This document shows positions 43,400-53,675 of a DNA stretch of 64,000 nucleotides, in pieces. Each line of letters begins with the position of its first letter. The first letter of the stretch is position 1. The DNA comes from Deltaproteobacteria bacterium. GTDB lineage: Bacteria; Desulfobacterota; Syntrophobacteria; Syntrophobacterales; Syntrophobacteraceae. The stretch lies in the NCBI GenBank assembly GCA_021777755.1, contig JAJYDE010000002.1, positions 1-64,000 of the forward strand, read 5' to 3'. The notes under the pieces are model-generated. The model was not told where the DNA came from. It saw only the letters and a list, made by a program, of their open reading frames with translations, and ran no database searches. Made by a program: the position numbers and the translations under genes.

Positions 43400-43552
43400 C
43401 TAGTCTCCGAACAGCTCCCTTTCAAGGCCGACAATTATCAAAAACCCGGCCAGAAACAGTGCGCAAACGCCCTGAACCGGATGCGTGCCGATCTGTAAAA
43501 AACCGGTCACCCCAATCACGATCCCCGAAATGATCCGAATCATACCAGCCAT
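43400..43552 (-). CDS. 50-residue two-helix membrane protein
   Basis: A short gene with GAAGGGGG eight bases before the ATG at 43552. The product begins MAGMIRIISGIVIGVTGFLQ, has a small hinge (IGTHPVQG) and then VCALFLAGFLIIVGLERELF, ending with GD. Two transmembrane helices with a polar turn and a charged C-terminus make a plausible hairpin membrane protein. I do not recognise a family. It is likely real because of the good ribosome binding site and coherent hydrophobic pattern. Confidence 0.6.
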   Translation of the reverse strand: MAGMIRIISGIVIGVTGFLQIGTHPVQGVCALFLAGFLIIVGLERELFGD

Positions 43553-43822
43553 GTGTCAGTCCCCCTTCACCACTCGACCACAGCAAGTTGCATTCCAGTT
43601 GTGGCTGGAACCCCGCCCGCTCTGGAAGCACTCCCTTGGGCGAAGCGTTCACGCTAATGCGGCCACCCGTGATCCTGACGGTATTTCGTAAAAATTTGTA
43701 TATGATAAAAATTTGGATGCGAGGAGATCATTGATGCGCGGGACAGGCGTGGTCCGCGATCGACGGATAGCGGCCCCGCCGCCCTGCCTTACGGAAGCGA
43801 CACCAGACTTCAAACCGCGCTC

Positions 43823-43856
43823 GGGAGGGCCCGCGGCACCGGCTGCGGCCCCTCCC
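43823..43856 (-). terminator. Stem-loop after DUF3795 gene
   Basis: GGGAGGGCCCGC and GCGGCCCCTCCC form a twelve-base-pair stem with one mismatch and a ten-base loop, directly after the stop of the DUF3795 gene. No clear T run; a probable terminator. Confidence 0.55.
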
Positions 43857-43862
43857 GCGCCT

Positions 43863-44354
43863 TCAGTCAAGATCGAGTTCGGCCTTGCACCGGTTGCATC
43901 TTGCAGCCCCGCGGAAAACCTTGTTGCCGCACTTCGAACAGGTATGGCGGGCCTCTTCGTCCTCGACCCACTTCAGGGTTCCAACTTCGCGACGATGGGC
44001 AACGGCCCGCAAAATGACCTTTTTGCCTACGGTCATGGGGAAATTCTCAATAAGCCGGCAGGGAAATTCCTCACATTCGTGGCAGCCCGTGAAGCCCTTT
44101 TTTTTCGTGCAGTCCCGTATCTCGCAGCGGCTGCAATGCATGAACCGCTCTTCCGAAAGGCAGCCGCGGCACCGGATGTCTTCCACGCTCAAATTCTCGC
44201 TGCCCGGCAAGGTCCCCTTGCCCTCGATTTCCCCCTTATAGAGGCTCACCAGCCGTTCTTTGAATTTCCGGTTCCCGGCCCGGTCGGCGATATAAATCGC
44301 GCACACACCGCAATACAAACCGCAAGGGGCTAAAAGATCCGAATTTATTTCCAT
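43863..44354 (-). CDS. DUF3795 zinc-ribbon/Cys-rich protein
   Basis: A 163-residue protein with many Cys: LLAPCGLYCGVCAIYI at the N-terminus, IRCRGCLSEERFMHCSRCEI, CTKKKGFTGCHECEEFPC, and a C-terminal zinc ribbon TCSKCGNKVFRGAARCNRC. The first block is the DUF3795 signature (APCGLYCG-C). These proteins are common in anaerobes and may hold metal or iron-sulfur clusters; the function is unknown. It lies just upstream in coordinates of proS (15 bases apart, same strand), so it is translated from the end of the proS transcript. Confidence 0.85.
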   Translation of the reverse strand: MEINSDLLAPCGLYCGVCAIYIADRAGNRKFKERLVSLYKGEIEGKGTLPGSENLSVEDIRCRGCLSEERFMHCSRCEIRDCTKKKGFTGCHECEEFPCRLIENFPMTVGKKVILRAVAHRREVGTLKWVEDEEARHTCSKCGNKVFRGAARCNRCKAELDLD

Positions 44355-44369
44355 ATCAAATCCCTCCCT

Positions 44370-46115
44370 TCATCCCTCGTCCATGTAGGGTAAGTTTTCA
44401 ATCGAAGGCGCAAGCCGCTTGAAGATGGCCTCCAGAGTGGCCTCCAGCTCGCTTTCAGGACAAATTTTCACCTCGCCGGTTTGCCTTATTTTGATTTCCA
44501 CCTCACCGCTCTTTTCGAGCTTGCGGCTGACTACGAGCCTTACCGGAATGCCGATCAGATCGGCGTCCTTAAGCTTTACTCCGGGAGATTCGCCCCGGTC
44601 GTCATAGAGGATCTCCCTTGCGGCCCCCAGTTTCGAATAGAGCCTCTCGGCCATGGCCACAACCTCCGGCTGGTTTCCAAGCTGCGACAGGATGATCTGG
44701 TAGGGGGCGATGGAAACCGGAAACTGCATGCCGCCTTCGTCATGCCATTTTTCGATAACCGAGGCGAGAAGCCTTTCGACCCCTATCCCGTAGCAGCCCA
44801 TCACCACCCGGTTGGGCGCCCCCGCGCCGTCCAGATAGGTCACATCCATCGAGTCCGCGGCGGTGTACTTGGTCCCGAGTTTAAATGTGTGCCCCAGCTC
44901 GATCCCGCGCTTTATCCGCAGCTCGGCCCCGCCGCAGGCGGCGCACCGGTCGCCCTCGCGCACCTCCGAAATGTCGGCCCTCTCTTTAACTTCGAAGTCG
45001 CGGCCGGCAAGCACGTTTTTCAAGTGCATGTCTGGCGCGTTGCCACCCGCGATATAAAGCGCGCCACCCGTTATGGCGGTATCAAACACCACCCGCATCC
45101 CGTCAACACCCACCGGGGAAAGAAATCCCGGATTCAGCCCCTTTTCCAAAAGCGTCTTTTCAGGCGCATAGTCAAGATGGACCGCCTTGAGATGGCCGGC
45201 GAGCTTGGTCACCGATACGTTGAAGTCGCCGCGGACAACGGCCAGAACCGGGCTGCCATCGGCGATGTAGGCCACGGTCTTGAGAAAATGTTTCTCCGGG
45301 GCGCCGAAAAACCCCATCAGATCGGCGATCGTTTTCACCCCTGGCGTCGAGACTTCCTCCATGGCGAGGGGCTCGGCGCATGGTGTGCGCTCGGCCTTGA
45401 CCCCGACGGCCTTTTCCGTGTTCGCCGAATATCCGCACGCCGGACACAGGACGAAATGGTCTTCTCCATGGGCCGATTCGAGCATGAACTCGTGGGAGCC
45501 GCTTCCGCCCATGATCCCCGAATCGGCCTCGATCGGCGTCGATTTCAGCCCGCAGCGGGCGAAGATGCGCAGATAGGCGTTGAATATCCGCGGATAGTAA
45601 ACATCCAGATCCGCGAAATCAGGATGAAAGCTGTAGGCGTCCTTCATCTGGAATTCGCGCACCCGAAGAAGCCCCGCGCGCGGGCGAGCCTCATCGCGGA
45701 TCTTGGTCTGGATCTGATAGAGCATGACCGGCAGATCGCGGTAAGAGCGCACGAACTGCTTGGCCATATCGGTCACCACTTCCTCGTGAGTCATTGCGAG
45801 CACGAATTCGCGCTCCCTGCGATCCTTGAACCGAATGAGTTCCTCTCCGATATTGAAAAACCGTCCGGTCTTCTTCCAAAGCTCGGCGGGGTTGACCACC
45901 GGCATGGTCACTTCCATACCCCCGATGGCGTCGAGTTCCTCGCGAATGATCCCTTTGATCTTCTCCACGGCCCGATGCCCCAACGGCAGGAGCGAATAGA
46001 GCCCGGCCGCAAGCGGATATACGAAGGACCCCCTCAGAAGGAAAATGTGCGACGGGGTCTCAGCCTCCTTGGGCGCTTCGAAAAGGGTGTGAATAAAGGC
46101 TTGTGAATAGCGCAT
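44370..46115 (-). CDS. proS: Prolyl-tRNA synthetase
   Basis: A 581-residue bacterial-type ProRS that charges tRNA-Pro. Start ATG 46115 gives [20 protein letters not shown] with a GCGAGGC site before it. Class II motifs are present: motif 1 in [20 protein letters not shown], motif 2 in [20 protein letters not shown], motif 3 in [20 protein letters not shown]. Between motifs 2 and 3 the editing domain (INS) is complete (residues about 220-400: [20 protein letters not shown]). The C-terminal anticodon-binding domain ends in [16 protein letters not shown]. It is full length with nothing unusual. Confidence 0.97.
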   Translation of the reverse strand: MRYSQAFIHTLFEAPKEAETPSHIFLLRGSFVYPLAAGLYSLLPLGHRAVEKIKGIIREELDAIGGMEVTMPVVNPAELWKKTGRFFNIGEELIRFKDRREREFVLAMTHEEVVTDMAKQFVRSYRDLPVMLYQIQTKIRDEARPRAGLLRVREFQMKDAYSFHPDFADLDVYYPRIFNAYLRIFARCGLKSTPIEADSGIMGGSGSHEFMLESAHGEDHFVLCPACGYSANTEKAVGVKAERTPCAEPLAMEEVSTPGVKTIADLMGFFGAPEKHFLKTVAYIADGSPVLAVVRGDFNVSVTKLAGHLKAVHLDYAPEKTLLEKGLNPGFLSPVGVDGMRVVFDTAITGGALYIAGGNAPDMHLKNVLAGRDFEVKERADISEVREGDRCAACGGAELRIKRGIELGHTFKLGTKYTAADSMDVTYLDGAGAPNRVVMGCYGIGVERLLASVIEKWHDEGGMQFPVSIAPYQIILSQLGNQPEVVAMAERLYSKLGAAREILYDDRGESPGVKLKDADLIGIPVRLVVSRKLEKSGEVEIKIRQTGEVKICPESELEATLEAIFKRLAPSIENLPYMDEG

Positions 46116-46213
46116 CTTTTTGCCTCGCAAAGTAAGTTATCAGTTTTTCAATTATTTCGAAATCTTTCGGATTTCCCGCGCACAAACGCTCGGGGCCGGG
46201 CTTTCGCTCTCTA

Positions 46214-46242
46214 TTGATTCATCCGCCCCACAGTGATTATAG
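46214..46242 (+). promoter_or_regulatory. Possible sigma70 promoter of hsp20-htpX
   Basis: TTGATT, a 17-base spacer and TTATAG (46237-46242) lie 70 bases before the hsp20 start; an alternative -10, TATAAT, follows at 46243. No CIRCE element or clear heat-shock sigma sequence was seen. Confidence 0.4.
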
Positions 46243-46311
46243 TATAATGCTGAAAAATGTACGAGTGTGTAGACAACTCGCAAGCGCTGTTAAAGATACT
46301 CGGGAGGCCTG

Positions 46312-46770
46312 ATGACCGGAGAAAGCGGCAGAAAAGATTTTATCGATGAACTGAAGGCTATGAAGCAACGGATGGAAGACATCTTCATGCGCAGTTTCGA
46401 CCCGGGAGCCGAGCGGCGCGACAAGGACCGGACCGAAGATGACTGGACGCCCCGGGGCGACATCGTGGATGCGGGAAAAGAGCTTGTCTACTCCCTGGAT
46501 CTTCCGGGAGTCATGGAACACGATATCCAGGTCGAATGCAAAGATGATCGGCTCTGGATTTCCGGGCTGCGAAAAGACGATCTTCCGGAAGGAGACTCCA
46601 TACGGGTCGAAAGACCCAAGGGCTCCTTTTCCAGGGTGTTCAAATTCCCCTGCCCGGTCGACGAAGATGCCATCCAGGCGGAGTTCAAAAGAGGAGTGCT
46701 CAAGATAAGCGTGCCCAAAAGCTCGCCCGGATGCCGCGCGCGCCGCATCGAGGTGCGGGAAGTCGAATAA
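46312..46770 (+). CDS. Small heat-shock protein Hsp20
   Basis: A 152-residue alpha-crystallin-type chaperone that holds unfolded proteins. CTCGGGAGG precedes the ATG. The crystallin domain runs from about residue 50 (GDIVDAGKELVYSLDLPGVM) to 145, with RPKGSFSRVFKFPCPVDEDA and the conserved AEFKRGVLKISVPKS (the A-x-x-x-n-GVL motif). The helical N-terminal arm is short. The C-terminal RRIEVREVE contains a modest I-x-V-type anchor. It is 21 bases upstream of htpX, so the pair forms a stress operon. Confidence 0.94.
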   Translation: MTGESGRKDFIDELKAMKQRMEDIFMRSFDPGAERRDKDRTEDDWTPRGDIVDAGKELVYSLDLPGVMEHDIQVECKDDRLWISGLRKDDLPEGDSIRVERPKGSFSRVFKFPCPVDEDAIQAEFKRGVLKISVPKSSPGCRARRIEVREVE

Positions 46771-46791
46771 CCCCATAAGGGAGTGTTCCAC

Positions 46792-47637
46792 ATGATCGGG
46801 AGTAGAATTAAGACCACTTTGCTGCTGGCGGTGCTTACCGCCGTGCTCATCTGGATCGGGGGGATGTTTGGAGGCCGGGGAGGCATGTTTGTCGCCTTCC
46901 TGCTGGCTATCGTCATGAACGGGGCAAGCTATTGGTTTTCTGATAAAATCGTGCTTGCCATGTACCACGCTCAACCCATCGAGGAATTCCAAAACCCGCA
47001 GCTTTTCCAAACTGTTAGGGAACTTGCCGCCGAGGCCGGCCTGCCCGTGCCCCGGGTCTATGTGATTCCCCAGCAAACCCCCAACGCCTTCGCCACGGGC
47101 AGAAACCCCGAACATGCGGCTGTAGCGGTAACCGAGGGCATACTGCGCATTCTCACCCCCTCGGAGCTAAAAGGCGTCCTGGGCCATGAACTGGGCCACG
47201 TGAGAAACCGCGACATTCTCATAAGCTCCATTGCCGCAACCCTTGCCGGAGCGATCATGATTTTGGCCAGTATGGCCCGCTGGGCCGCGATTTTCGGCGG
47301 CTTCGGAGGCAGAGACGACCGGGAAGGCGGTATTTTCGGCCTCCTCTTTACGGCCATTCTCGCTCCCGTTGCGGCCACCATGATCCAACTCGCCATATCC
47401 CGGAACCGGGAGTATCTTGCCGACCAAACCGGCGCCCGCCTCTCCCATAACCCCGAGAGCCTTGCCCGCGCTCTGGAAAAGCTCGAGGCTTCCTCCAAAC
47501 GCCTTCCCATGGACGCCAGCCCCTCGACCGCCCATATGTTTATCGTAAACCCCCTTTCGGGAAAAACCCTGGCCGGTCTATTCAGCACCCACCCCCCGAT
47601 CGAGGAACGCATCCGGAGGCTTCGCTCCATGCATTGA
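46792..47637 (+). CDS. htpX: Membrane zinc metalloprotease HtpX
   Basis: A 281-residue M48-family protease for membrane-protein quality control. I use ATG 46792 (AAGGGAG nine bases upstream) rather than the GTG three codons earlier. Two N-terminal transmembrane helices ([19 protein letters not shown] and [19 protein letters not shown]) precede the catalytic HELGH motif ([17 protein letters not shown]) and the third zinc ligand Glu in [13 protein letters not shown]. Two further hydrophobic segments lie around [19 protein letters not shown] and [19 protein letters not shown]. The ending [14 protein letters not shown] is typical. It is full length. Confidence 0.95.
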   Translation: MIGSRIKTTLLLAVLTAVLIWIGGMFGGRGGMFVAFLLAIVMNGASYWFSDKIVLAMYHAQPIEEFQNPQLFQTVRELAAEAGLPVPRVYVIPQQTPNAFATGRNPEHAAVAVTEGILRILTPSELKGVLGHELGHVRNRDILISSIAATLAGAIMILASMARWAAIFGGFGGRDDREGGIFGLLFTAILAPVAATMIQLAISRNREYLADQTGARLSHNPESLARALEKLEASSKRLPMDASPSTAHMFIVNPLSGKTLAGLFSTHPPIEERIRRLRSMH

Positions 47638-47810
47638 GCGACCGTGCAATTTAGCCCGCGAGCCGAGCCCGCGAGCTTGACACCGGGGCCAAATTCCGCT
47701 ACAGATATGGAGAAAATCAGGCTTCCGAACTCTAACCGGCCTGTCCTTTCCTTCGAGGTTTTTTGGAAATTCCTGGATAAGCATTCTAAACGGCGCTTCC
47801 GCGCGTCTAA

Positions 47811-49163
<1,353 letters not shown>

Positions 49164-49451
49164 GAACGTCCGGCCGGCCGCAACCCGCGGCCAGCCTCCC
49201 CTTGCAATCCCGCCAAAATATATTGTCGGGAACCCCGCACTTTTTCACCGCCCGTCATTGTGGATTTTACCGTCACCCGCGCGGTCATAAACGAGTCGGC
49301 CAGTTTGGCGCCCCGCGGCATTCATGGGGCCGGTGCCAATCGTCGGCACCGCGAAGCTCATTCGCCCCCCTTTTCCGCAAAGCCATAATGGGGGGTGGGG
49401 GGGATTTCGGGTCTTTTTCACCCGGCAGGCTTCCTTCCGCGGGTAAGCCAT
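49164..49451. other. Intergenic region between purA and the dsr operon terminator
   Basis: About 290 bases without a supported gene. A short GC-rich inverted repeat just after purA (around 49170-49190, GGCCGG / CCGCGG-type) may assist termination of the purA transcript. Confidence 0.4.
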
Positions 49452-49483
49452 AAAAAAAACCCGCACCGGTTACCCGGCGCGGG
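49452..49483 (-). terminator. Strong intrinsic terminator of the dsr operon
   Basis: On the minus strand: stem CCCGCGCCGG, loop GTAA, stem CCGGTGCGGG, followed by eight T. Ten base pairs with one G-T pair. It sits 69 bases after the dsrP stop and ends the dsrMKJOP transcript. Confidence 0.9.
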
Positions 49484-49551
49484 CCTTACATCCACCACAT
49501 ATCCGTTGCGCCTCACAACCCCGCAAGGGCCGGCGGCGCGAAGACTTACAA

Positions 49552-50709
49552 CTATCCCTGGACCTCTTCCTTGACCGATACGGCGATCTTGTAGAGGATC
49601 GTCAGCACGAAAAACCCGGTTGCCCACACACCGGCGACAATCATCAACTCGGGCAGAGTCGGTGCGTACTGATGGACCTGGCCGAACATGTTCGGAATGA
49701 AACCGCCAATGATCAAGCCGACCCCCTTGTCGAGGTACATCGAAAAGAATACACAGCAGCAGGCGGCGACGAGAAGCTTTTCATTCTTGCGGACATTGGG
49801 GTGCAAAAGCAGTGCAACCCCGGCAACGGCCAAAATCACGAAAAGCCACATGAAAGGCACGAGCGCATGTTTGCCGTCAAGTCCGACGAACAGATATTTC
49901 AGGCTTTCCATATGCCCCGGGATTTGGCTGTAAAAAGCGGTGAAAACCTCCAGGATCACGAAGAAAACACTGATCAGCATGGCGTAGGTGACAATCGTTA
50001 GCAGCTTGTCGATAGCTTCCTTGCCCGGATCGAATTTCGTGTACTTCTTGACGATAAGAGCAAGCAAAATCAAAAGCGCGGGACCCGAACAGAAGGCCGA
50101 AGCCAAAAATCGCGCGGCCATGATGGCGGTAAGCCAGTACTCTCTTCCGGGAAGACCCGCGATGAGGAAAGCCGTAACCGTGTGAATGCTCACTGCCCAG
50201 GGAATGGACAGATAGATCAGCGGCTTTACCCATTTGGGGTAATGAGTCCCCTTTCGCTCCGCCTCCAAAACGTTCCAGCCGATCAAAATGTTGAGCAGAA
50301 GATAGCCGTTCAAGACCACCACGTCCCAGAAAAGCATGGACCACGGCGTGGGGTAGAGCAAAACGTTCAAAACGCGCATCGGCTTGCCAAGGTCGACCAA
50401 AACGAAGGTAACGCACATGATAACCGCTGCGATCGCCAAAAATTCACCCAGGATGGTGATTCTGCCAAAAACCTTGACGTCATGGATGTAGTAGGGAAGC
50501 ACCACCATGACGGCTGAGGCGGCCACACCGACGAGGAAGGTAAACTGGGAGATGTAGAGCCCCCAGGAAACGTCCCTGCCCATCCCGGTAATCATGAGGC
50601 CGTTTTCCCACTGAGTAAGGTAGGCGATAAAGCCAAGCCCCATCAGGATTGACAGGCCCCCCAGTAGTCTTTTGTATCCAGCGCTTCCGCTAAGTGCTCT
50701 TTCAAGCAT
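49552..50709 (-). CDS. dsrP: DsrP, NrfD-like integral membrane subunit
   Basis: A 385-residue NrfD/PsrC-family membrane protein with about ten transmembrane helices, the quinone-interacting subunit of the DsrMKJOP complex. ATG 50709 (AAAGGAG eight bases upstream) is preferred to the TTG two codons earlier. Segments include MITGMGRDVSWGLYISQFTF, FGRITILGEFLAIAAVIMCV and SMLFWDVVVLNGYLLLN, then SIPWAVSIHTVTAFLIAGLPGREYW, the usual NrfD loop. It is the last gene of the operon, 28 bases after dsrO. Confidence 0.96.
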   Translation of the reverse strand: MLERALSGSAGYKRLLGGLSILMGLGFIAYLTQWENGLMITGMGRDVSWGLYISQFTFLVGVAASAVMVVLPYYIHDVKVFGRITILGEFLAIAAVIMCVTFVLVDLGKPMRVLNVLLYPTPWSMLFWDVVVLNGYLLLNILIGWNVLEAERKGTHYPKWVKPLIYLSIPWAVSIHTVTAFLIAGLPGREYWLTAIMAARFLASAFCSGPALLILLALIVKKYTKFDPGKEAIDKLLTIVTYAMLISVFFVILEVFTAFYSQIPGHMESLKYLFVGLDGKHALVPFMWLFVILAVAGVALLLHPNVRKNEKLLVAACCCVFFSMYLDKGVGLIIGGFIPNMFGQVHQYAPTLPELMIVAGVWATGFFVLTILYKIAVSVKEEVQG

Positions 50710-50737
50710 GTTCAACTCTCCTTTGACTACTCTAGCC

Positions 50738-51517
50738 TCAGATCAGATAGTAAACGCCGGGCTTGGTCCCGAGTTCGGGTTTGCGCCTGATGGAATAGCG
50801 AGAAGCAAGCGCCTTTCGCAGTTCGGAATTCGGATCGTCCAGGTCGCCAAAAATAAGCGCCTTGTCCTTGCACGCCTCGACACAGGCGGGGATTTTGCCC
50901 ACGGCAAGCCGCTCGACACAAAAGTCGCACTTTTCCACAACTCCGCGGTCCCTGGTCGGGTAAGCGGGATTGATCTTCTTTATGAAAGGCCGCGGATCCC
51001 TCCAGTTGAAACTCCTCGCACCGTAGGGACAGGCCGCCATGCAGTACCTGCAGCCGATGCAGCGGTGCATGTCCATCATCGTAATGCCGTCGGGGCTTTT
51101 AAAGGTGGCCTGGGTCGGGCACACCCGCACGCAGGGAGCATTCGTGCAGTGGTTGCAAAGAACCAGGAAAGGCTTGTCTTTCACCTCTTCGGGCTCCAAC
51201 TCGTTTTCCATGTCGGGGAAAGCGTTTTGGTACTTTTCGTTCCAAAGCCACTTCACTTCCTGCCTTTTCACCGGAATGTCCGGAATATTGTGCGCCCAGT
51301 CGCAGGCCAGGATGCAATCCTTGCACTCCTTTTTCTCCGCCTTCCAGCACTTCTTGACATCGATGGCCATGGCCCACCGCTTGGCATGACTTGCCTGGGG
51401 ATTGGTCAAAAATTTGGTCGCATGAGATTTGGCAAAGGCATCGGCAACTTCAAGGGAACTCAACCCCAGCGCGCACAAGCCCCCGATCTTCAAAAAATCC
51501 CTTTTGCTCTTATCCAT
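50738..51517 (-). CDS. dsrO: DsrO, periplasmic iron-sulfur subunit
   Basis: A 259-residue ferredoxin-like protein that passes electrons between DsrJ and DsrP. ATG 51517 overlaps the dsrJ stop (TGATG) with AAGGAG upstream. The N-terminus DKSKRDFLKIGGLCALGLSS resembles a twin-arginine signal but has Lys-Arg in place of the twin Arg. Cysteines for four 4Fe-4S clusters: CKDCILAC, CNHCTNAPCVRVC, CIGCRYCMAAC, CDFC and CVEACKD. Length and motifs match DsrO. Confidence 0.96.
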   Translation of the reverse strand: MDKSKRDFLKIGGLCALGLSSLEVADAFAKSHATKFLTNPQASHAKRWAMAIDVKKCWKAEKKECKDCILACDWAHNIPDIPVKRQEVKWLWNEKYQNAFPDMENELEPEEVKDKPFLVLCNHCTNAPCVRVCPTQATFKSPDGITMMDMHRCIGCRYCMAACPYGARSFNWRDPRPFIKKINPAYPTRDRGVVEKCDFCVERLAVGKIPACVEACKDKALIFGDLDDPNSELRKALASRYSIRRKPELGTKPGVYYLI

Positions 51518-51972
51518 CACTTGCTCTCCTTGTGGACCATAGCGACTTTACCGGCGCCAGGCTTTTTCTCGCTGGGCACTACGTGGCAACTGAAACAGTA
51601 GGGGTCGGTCGCCTTGTCCAGGCCGGCAAAATTATGGCACCTGTCGCAAAACTGTGCCTTGTTCGAATGGCATCGGAAACACTCGGTCTCGAGGCTCATT
51701 TCATATTTCTTGCCGCTTGGCGCCACGTAAACCCTTTTGCCGTAGCGAACCACCTCGGTCCTCCAGACGTTTAAGAGCTTCATGTGCTCGGTGATCATCT
51801 GAGCCTTGGGCAGGATGCAGTGCTTGCTCATCATGGCGTCTATGACCGGAGTGTTGAGGCTGGGATTGGCGGGCGCAACGACCTTCCCGTGATCGAACCA
51901 TATCGGGAAAGTCGCCAGCACGCCAAAAACGAGCAGGCCGACAAGGATATATTTCCCATCATATATCTTCAT
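51517..51972 (-). CDS. dsrJ: DsrJ, triheme cytochrome c
   Basis: A 151-residue membrane-anchored cytochrome with three CxxCH motifs: CFRCH, CDRCH and CFSCH. An N-terminal helix (YILVGLLVFGVLATFPIWF) remains as anchor. DsrJ is the periplasmic heme subunit of the DsrMKJOP complex. The start overlaps the end of dsrK by 14 bases and the stop overlaps dsrO. Nothing unusual apart from the short length, which is normal for DsrJ. Confidence 0.96.
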   Translation of the reverse strand: MKIYDGKYILVGLLVFGVLATFPIWFDHGKVVAPANPSLNTPVIDAMMSKHCILPKAQMITEHMKLLNVWRTEVVRYGKRVYVAPSGKKYEMSLETECFRCHSNKAQFCDRCHNFAGLDKATDPYCFSCHVVPSEKKPGAGKVAMVHKESK

Positions 51973-53578
51973 TCTCGTTATCCTCCATTCCTGGCAGAGG
52001 TTCGCCGCGCAGGTCGGTGGTCCTCTCTGTTTCGCCTTCCATCACCAGGGCGTTGCCCACCAGCTCGTGAAGACCGTAGACGGTAACATCGGGGACCCAG
52101 TAGTTCATGAGGGTCGGAAGGGCCGCACGATCGATGGCGCAAATGCAGGACAGAGCGTTTACGCCGAATTTTTCGTGAACGTGGCGCACCGCGTTGGCCC
52201 GCGGAAGACCGCCGCGCATCCTCATCTCCATGAACTCGTCGTTGTTCAAACCCGAACCCGAACCGCAGCAAAAGGTCTGCTCCCGGATGGTGTTGGGCGG
52301 CATCTCGTAGAAATTGTTGCAGACGTTGTTCAATACGTAGCGCGGCTCATCGAAAAAGCCCATTCCACGCGCCGTGTTGCACGAATCGTGGTAGGTCATC
52401 ACCAGGTTGTCGTTTCGGCTCGCATCGAGCTTCAACTTGCCGTTTTTGATCAGATCGGCCGTAAACTCCACGATGTGAATCATCTTTGTGGAAGCCGCAT
52501 TGTCGAACCGCGTGCCGGTAATCGGGGATTTGGGCACTTCCATAAAGTCGGCCGGACCGTTAACCGTATCCATATACTGGTTGATGACCCGCCACATGTG
52601 GCCGCACTCCCCGCCGATGATCGATTTTACCCCCAGCCTTTTCGCCTCGGCATACATCTTCGAATTTAGCCGCTTCATCATCTCGTGGGAGGTGAAAAAG
52701 CCGAAGTTTCCACCCTCCGAAGCATAGGTGCTCCAGGTGTAGTCGAGCCCTATCTCGTGGAAGAGCATCAAATATCCCATCAGGGTGTATGTGCCCGGAT
52801 CGGCGAAAACGTCGCCCGAAGGCGTAACGAACAAAAACTCGGCCCCCTTGCGGTTGAATGTGGGCTCGACCCTTATTCCGTTTACCGCCTCGATTTCATC
52901 GACGAAAAAGTCGATCATGTCTTTGAAGGCGTGCGGCTGAATCCCCAGGTGGTTTCCGGTCTGATAGCAGTTGGCTGCCGGCCCCGCGATCCAGTCGATG
53001 TTGCAGCCGATCAGGTTGAGCAGTTCGCGCCCGATGATCGTAAACTCCGCCGTATCGATCCCGTAGGGGCAGAAAAGCGAGCAGCGGCGGCATTCCGTAC
53101 ATTGGAAAAAGTACATGAACCATTCTTTGATCACGTCTTCGGTAAGATCGCGGGCGCCAACCATTTTGCCCATGATCTTTCCGGCAAGGGTAAATTCCTT
53201 GCGGTAGACCGATCTCAGAAGCTCCGCCCGCAGAACCGGCATGTTCTTCGGATCTCCCGACCCCAGGTAGTAATGGCACTTGTCCGCGCACGCCCCGCAG
53301 CGCACGCATATGTCCATGAAAACCTTGAGCGTGCGGTACTTGTCGAGCCGCTCCCTCAGACCTTCCAAAATGATGTTTTTCCAGTCCGCGGGCAGTTTCC
53401 AGTCCTCGTCCATCGGGGACCATTCCCTGGGGTTTGCCAGCCCGAGGACCTTCAGGTTCTTTGCCTTGCCCGGATAGCTGAAATTTCCGGGCCTGAAAAC
53501 TGCCGGCGTGTCCATCCAATCCGTTTTCGGAAGAACGTGCTGCAGTTCGAGTTCGCTTGGTTTGGGGACCTTAGCCAT
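51959..53578 (-). CDS. dsrK: DsrK, HdrD-like catalytic iron-sulfur subunit
   Basis: A 539-residue cytoplasmic protein related to heterodisulfide reductase HdrD and proposed to act on DsrC. GAGGAG precedes the ATG. Two 4Fe-4S motifs, CVRCGACADKC and CTECRRCSLFC, are followed by two CCG-type regions: one around HDSCNTARGMG and the complete C-C-G motif in QTFCCGSGSGLNNDEF. These hold the noncubane cluster. It is 97 bases from dsrM. Confidence 0.96.
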   Translation of the reverse strand: MAKVPKPSELELQHVLPKTDWMDTPAVFRPGNFSYPGKAKNLKVLGLANPREWSPMDEDWKLPADWKNIILEGLRERLDKYRTLKVFMDICVRCGACADKCHYYLGSGDPKNMPVLRAELLRSVYRKEFTLAGKIMGKMVGARDLTEDVIKEWFMYFFQCTECRRCSLFCPYGIDTAEFTIIGRELLNLIGCNIDWIAGPAANCYQTGNHLGIQPHAFKDMIDFFVDEIEAVNGIRVEPTFNRKGAEFLFVTPSGDVFADPGTYTLMGYLMLFHEIGLDYTWSTYASEGGNFGFFTSHEMMKRLNSKMYAEAKRLGVKSIIGGECGHMWRVINQYMDTVNGPADFMEVPKSPITGTRFDNAASTKMIHIVEFTADLIKNGKLKLDASRNDNLVMTYHDSCNTARGMGFFDEPRYVLNNVCNNFYEMPPNTIREQTFCCGSGSGLNNDEFMEMRMRGGLPRANAVRHVHEKFGVNALSCICAIDRAALPTLMNYWVPDVTVYGLHELVGNALVMEGETERTTDLRGEPLPGMEDNENEDI

Positions 53579-53675
53579 TGCTTATATAGCTCCTCAGATA
53601 ATGATATAGGTCGAATAGGTCCAACTTGGCCCTATGACTCGATAGCGCGACGGCCGGCGAGCCGCTCGGCCAAGA

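Noticed and set aside
44481-46106. Long open frame on the plus strand opposite proS
   Set aside because: Exact antisense of the well-supported proS gene; composition is driven by codon bias and no motif or ribosome binding site is seen.
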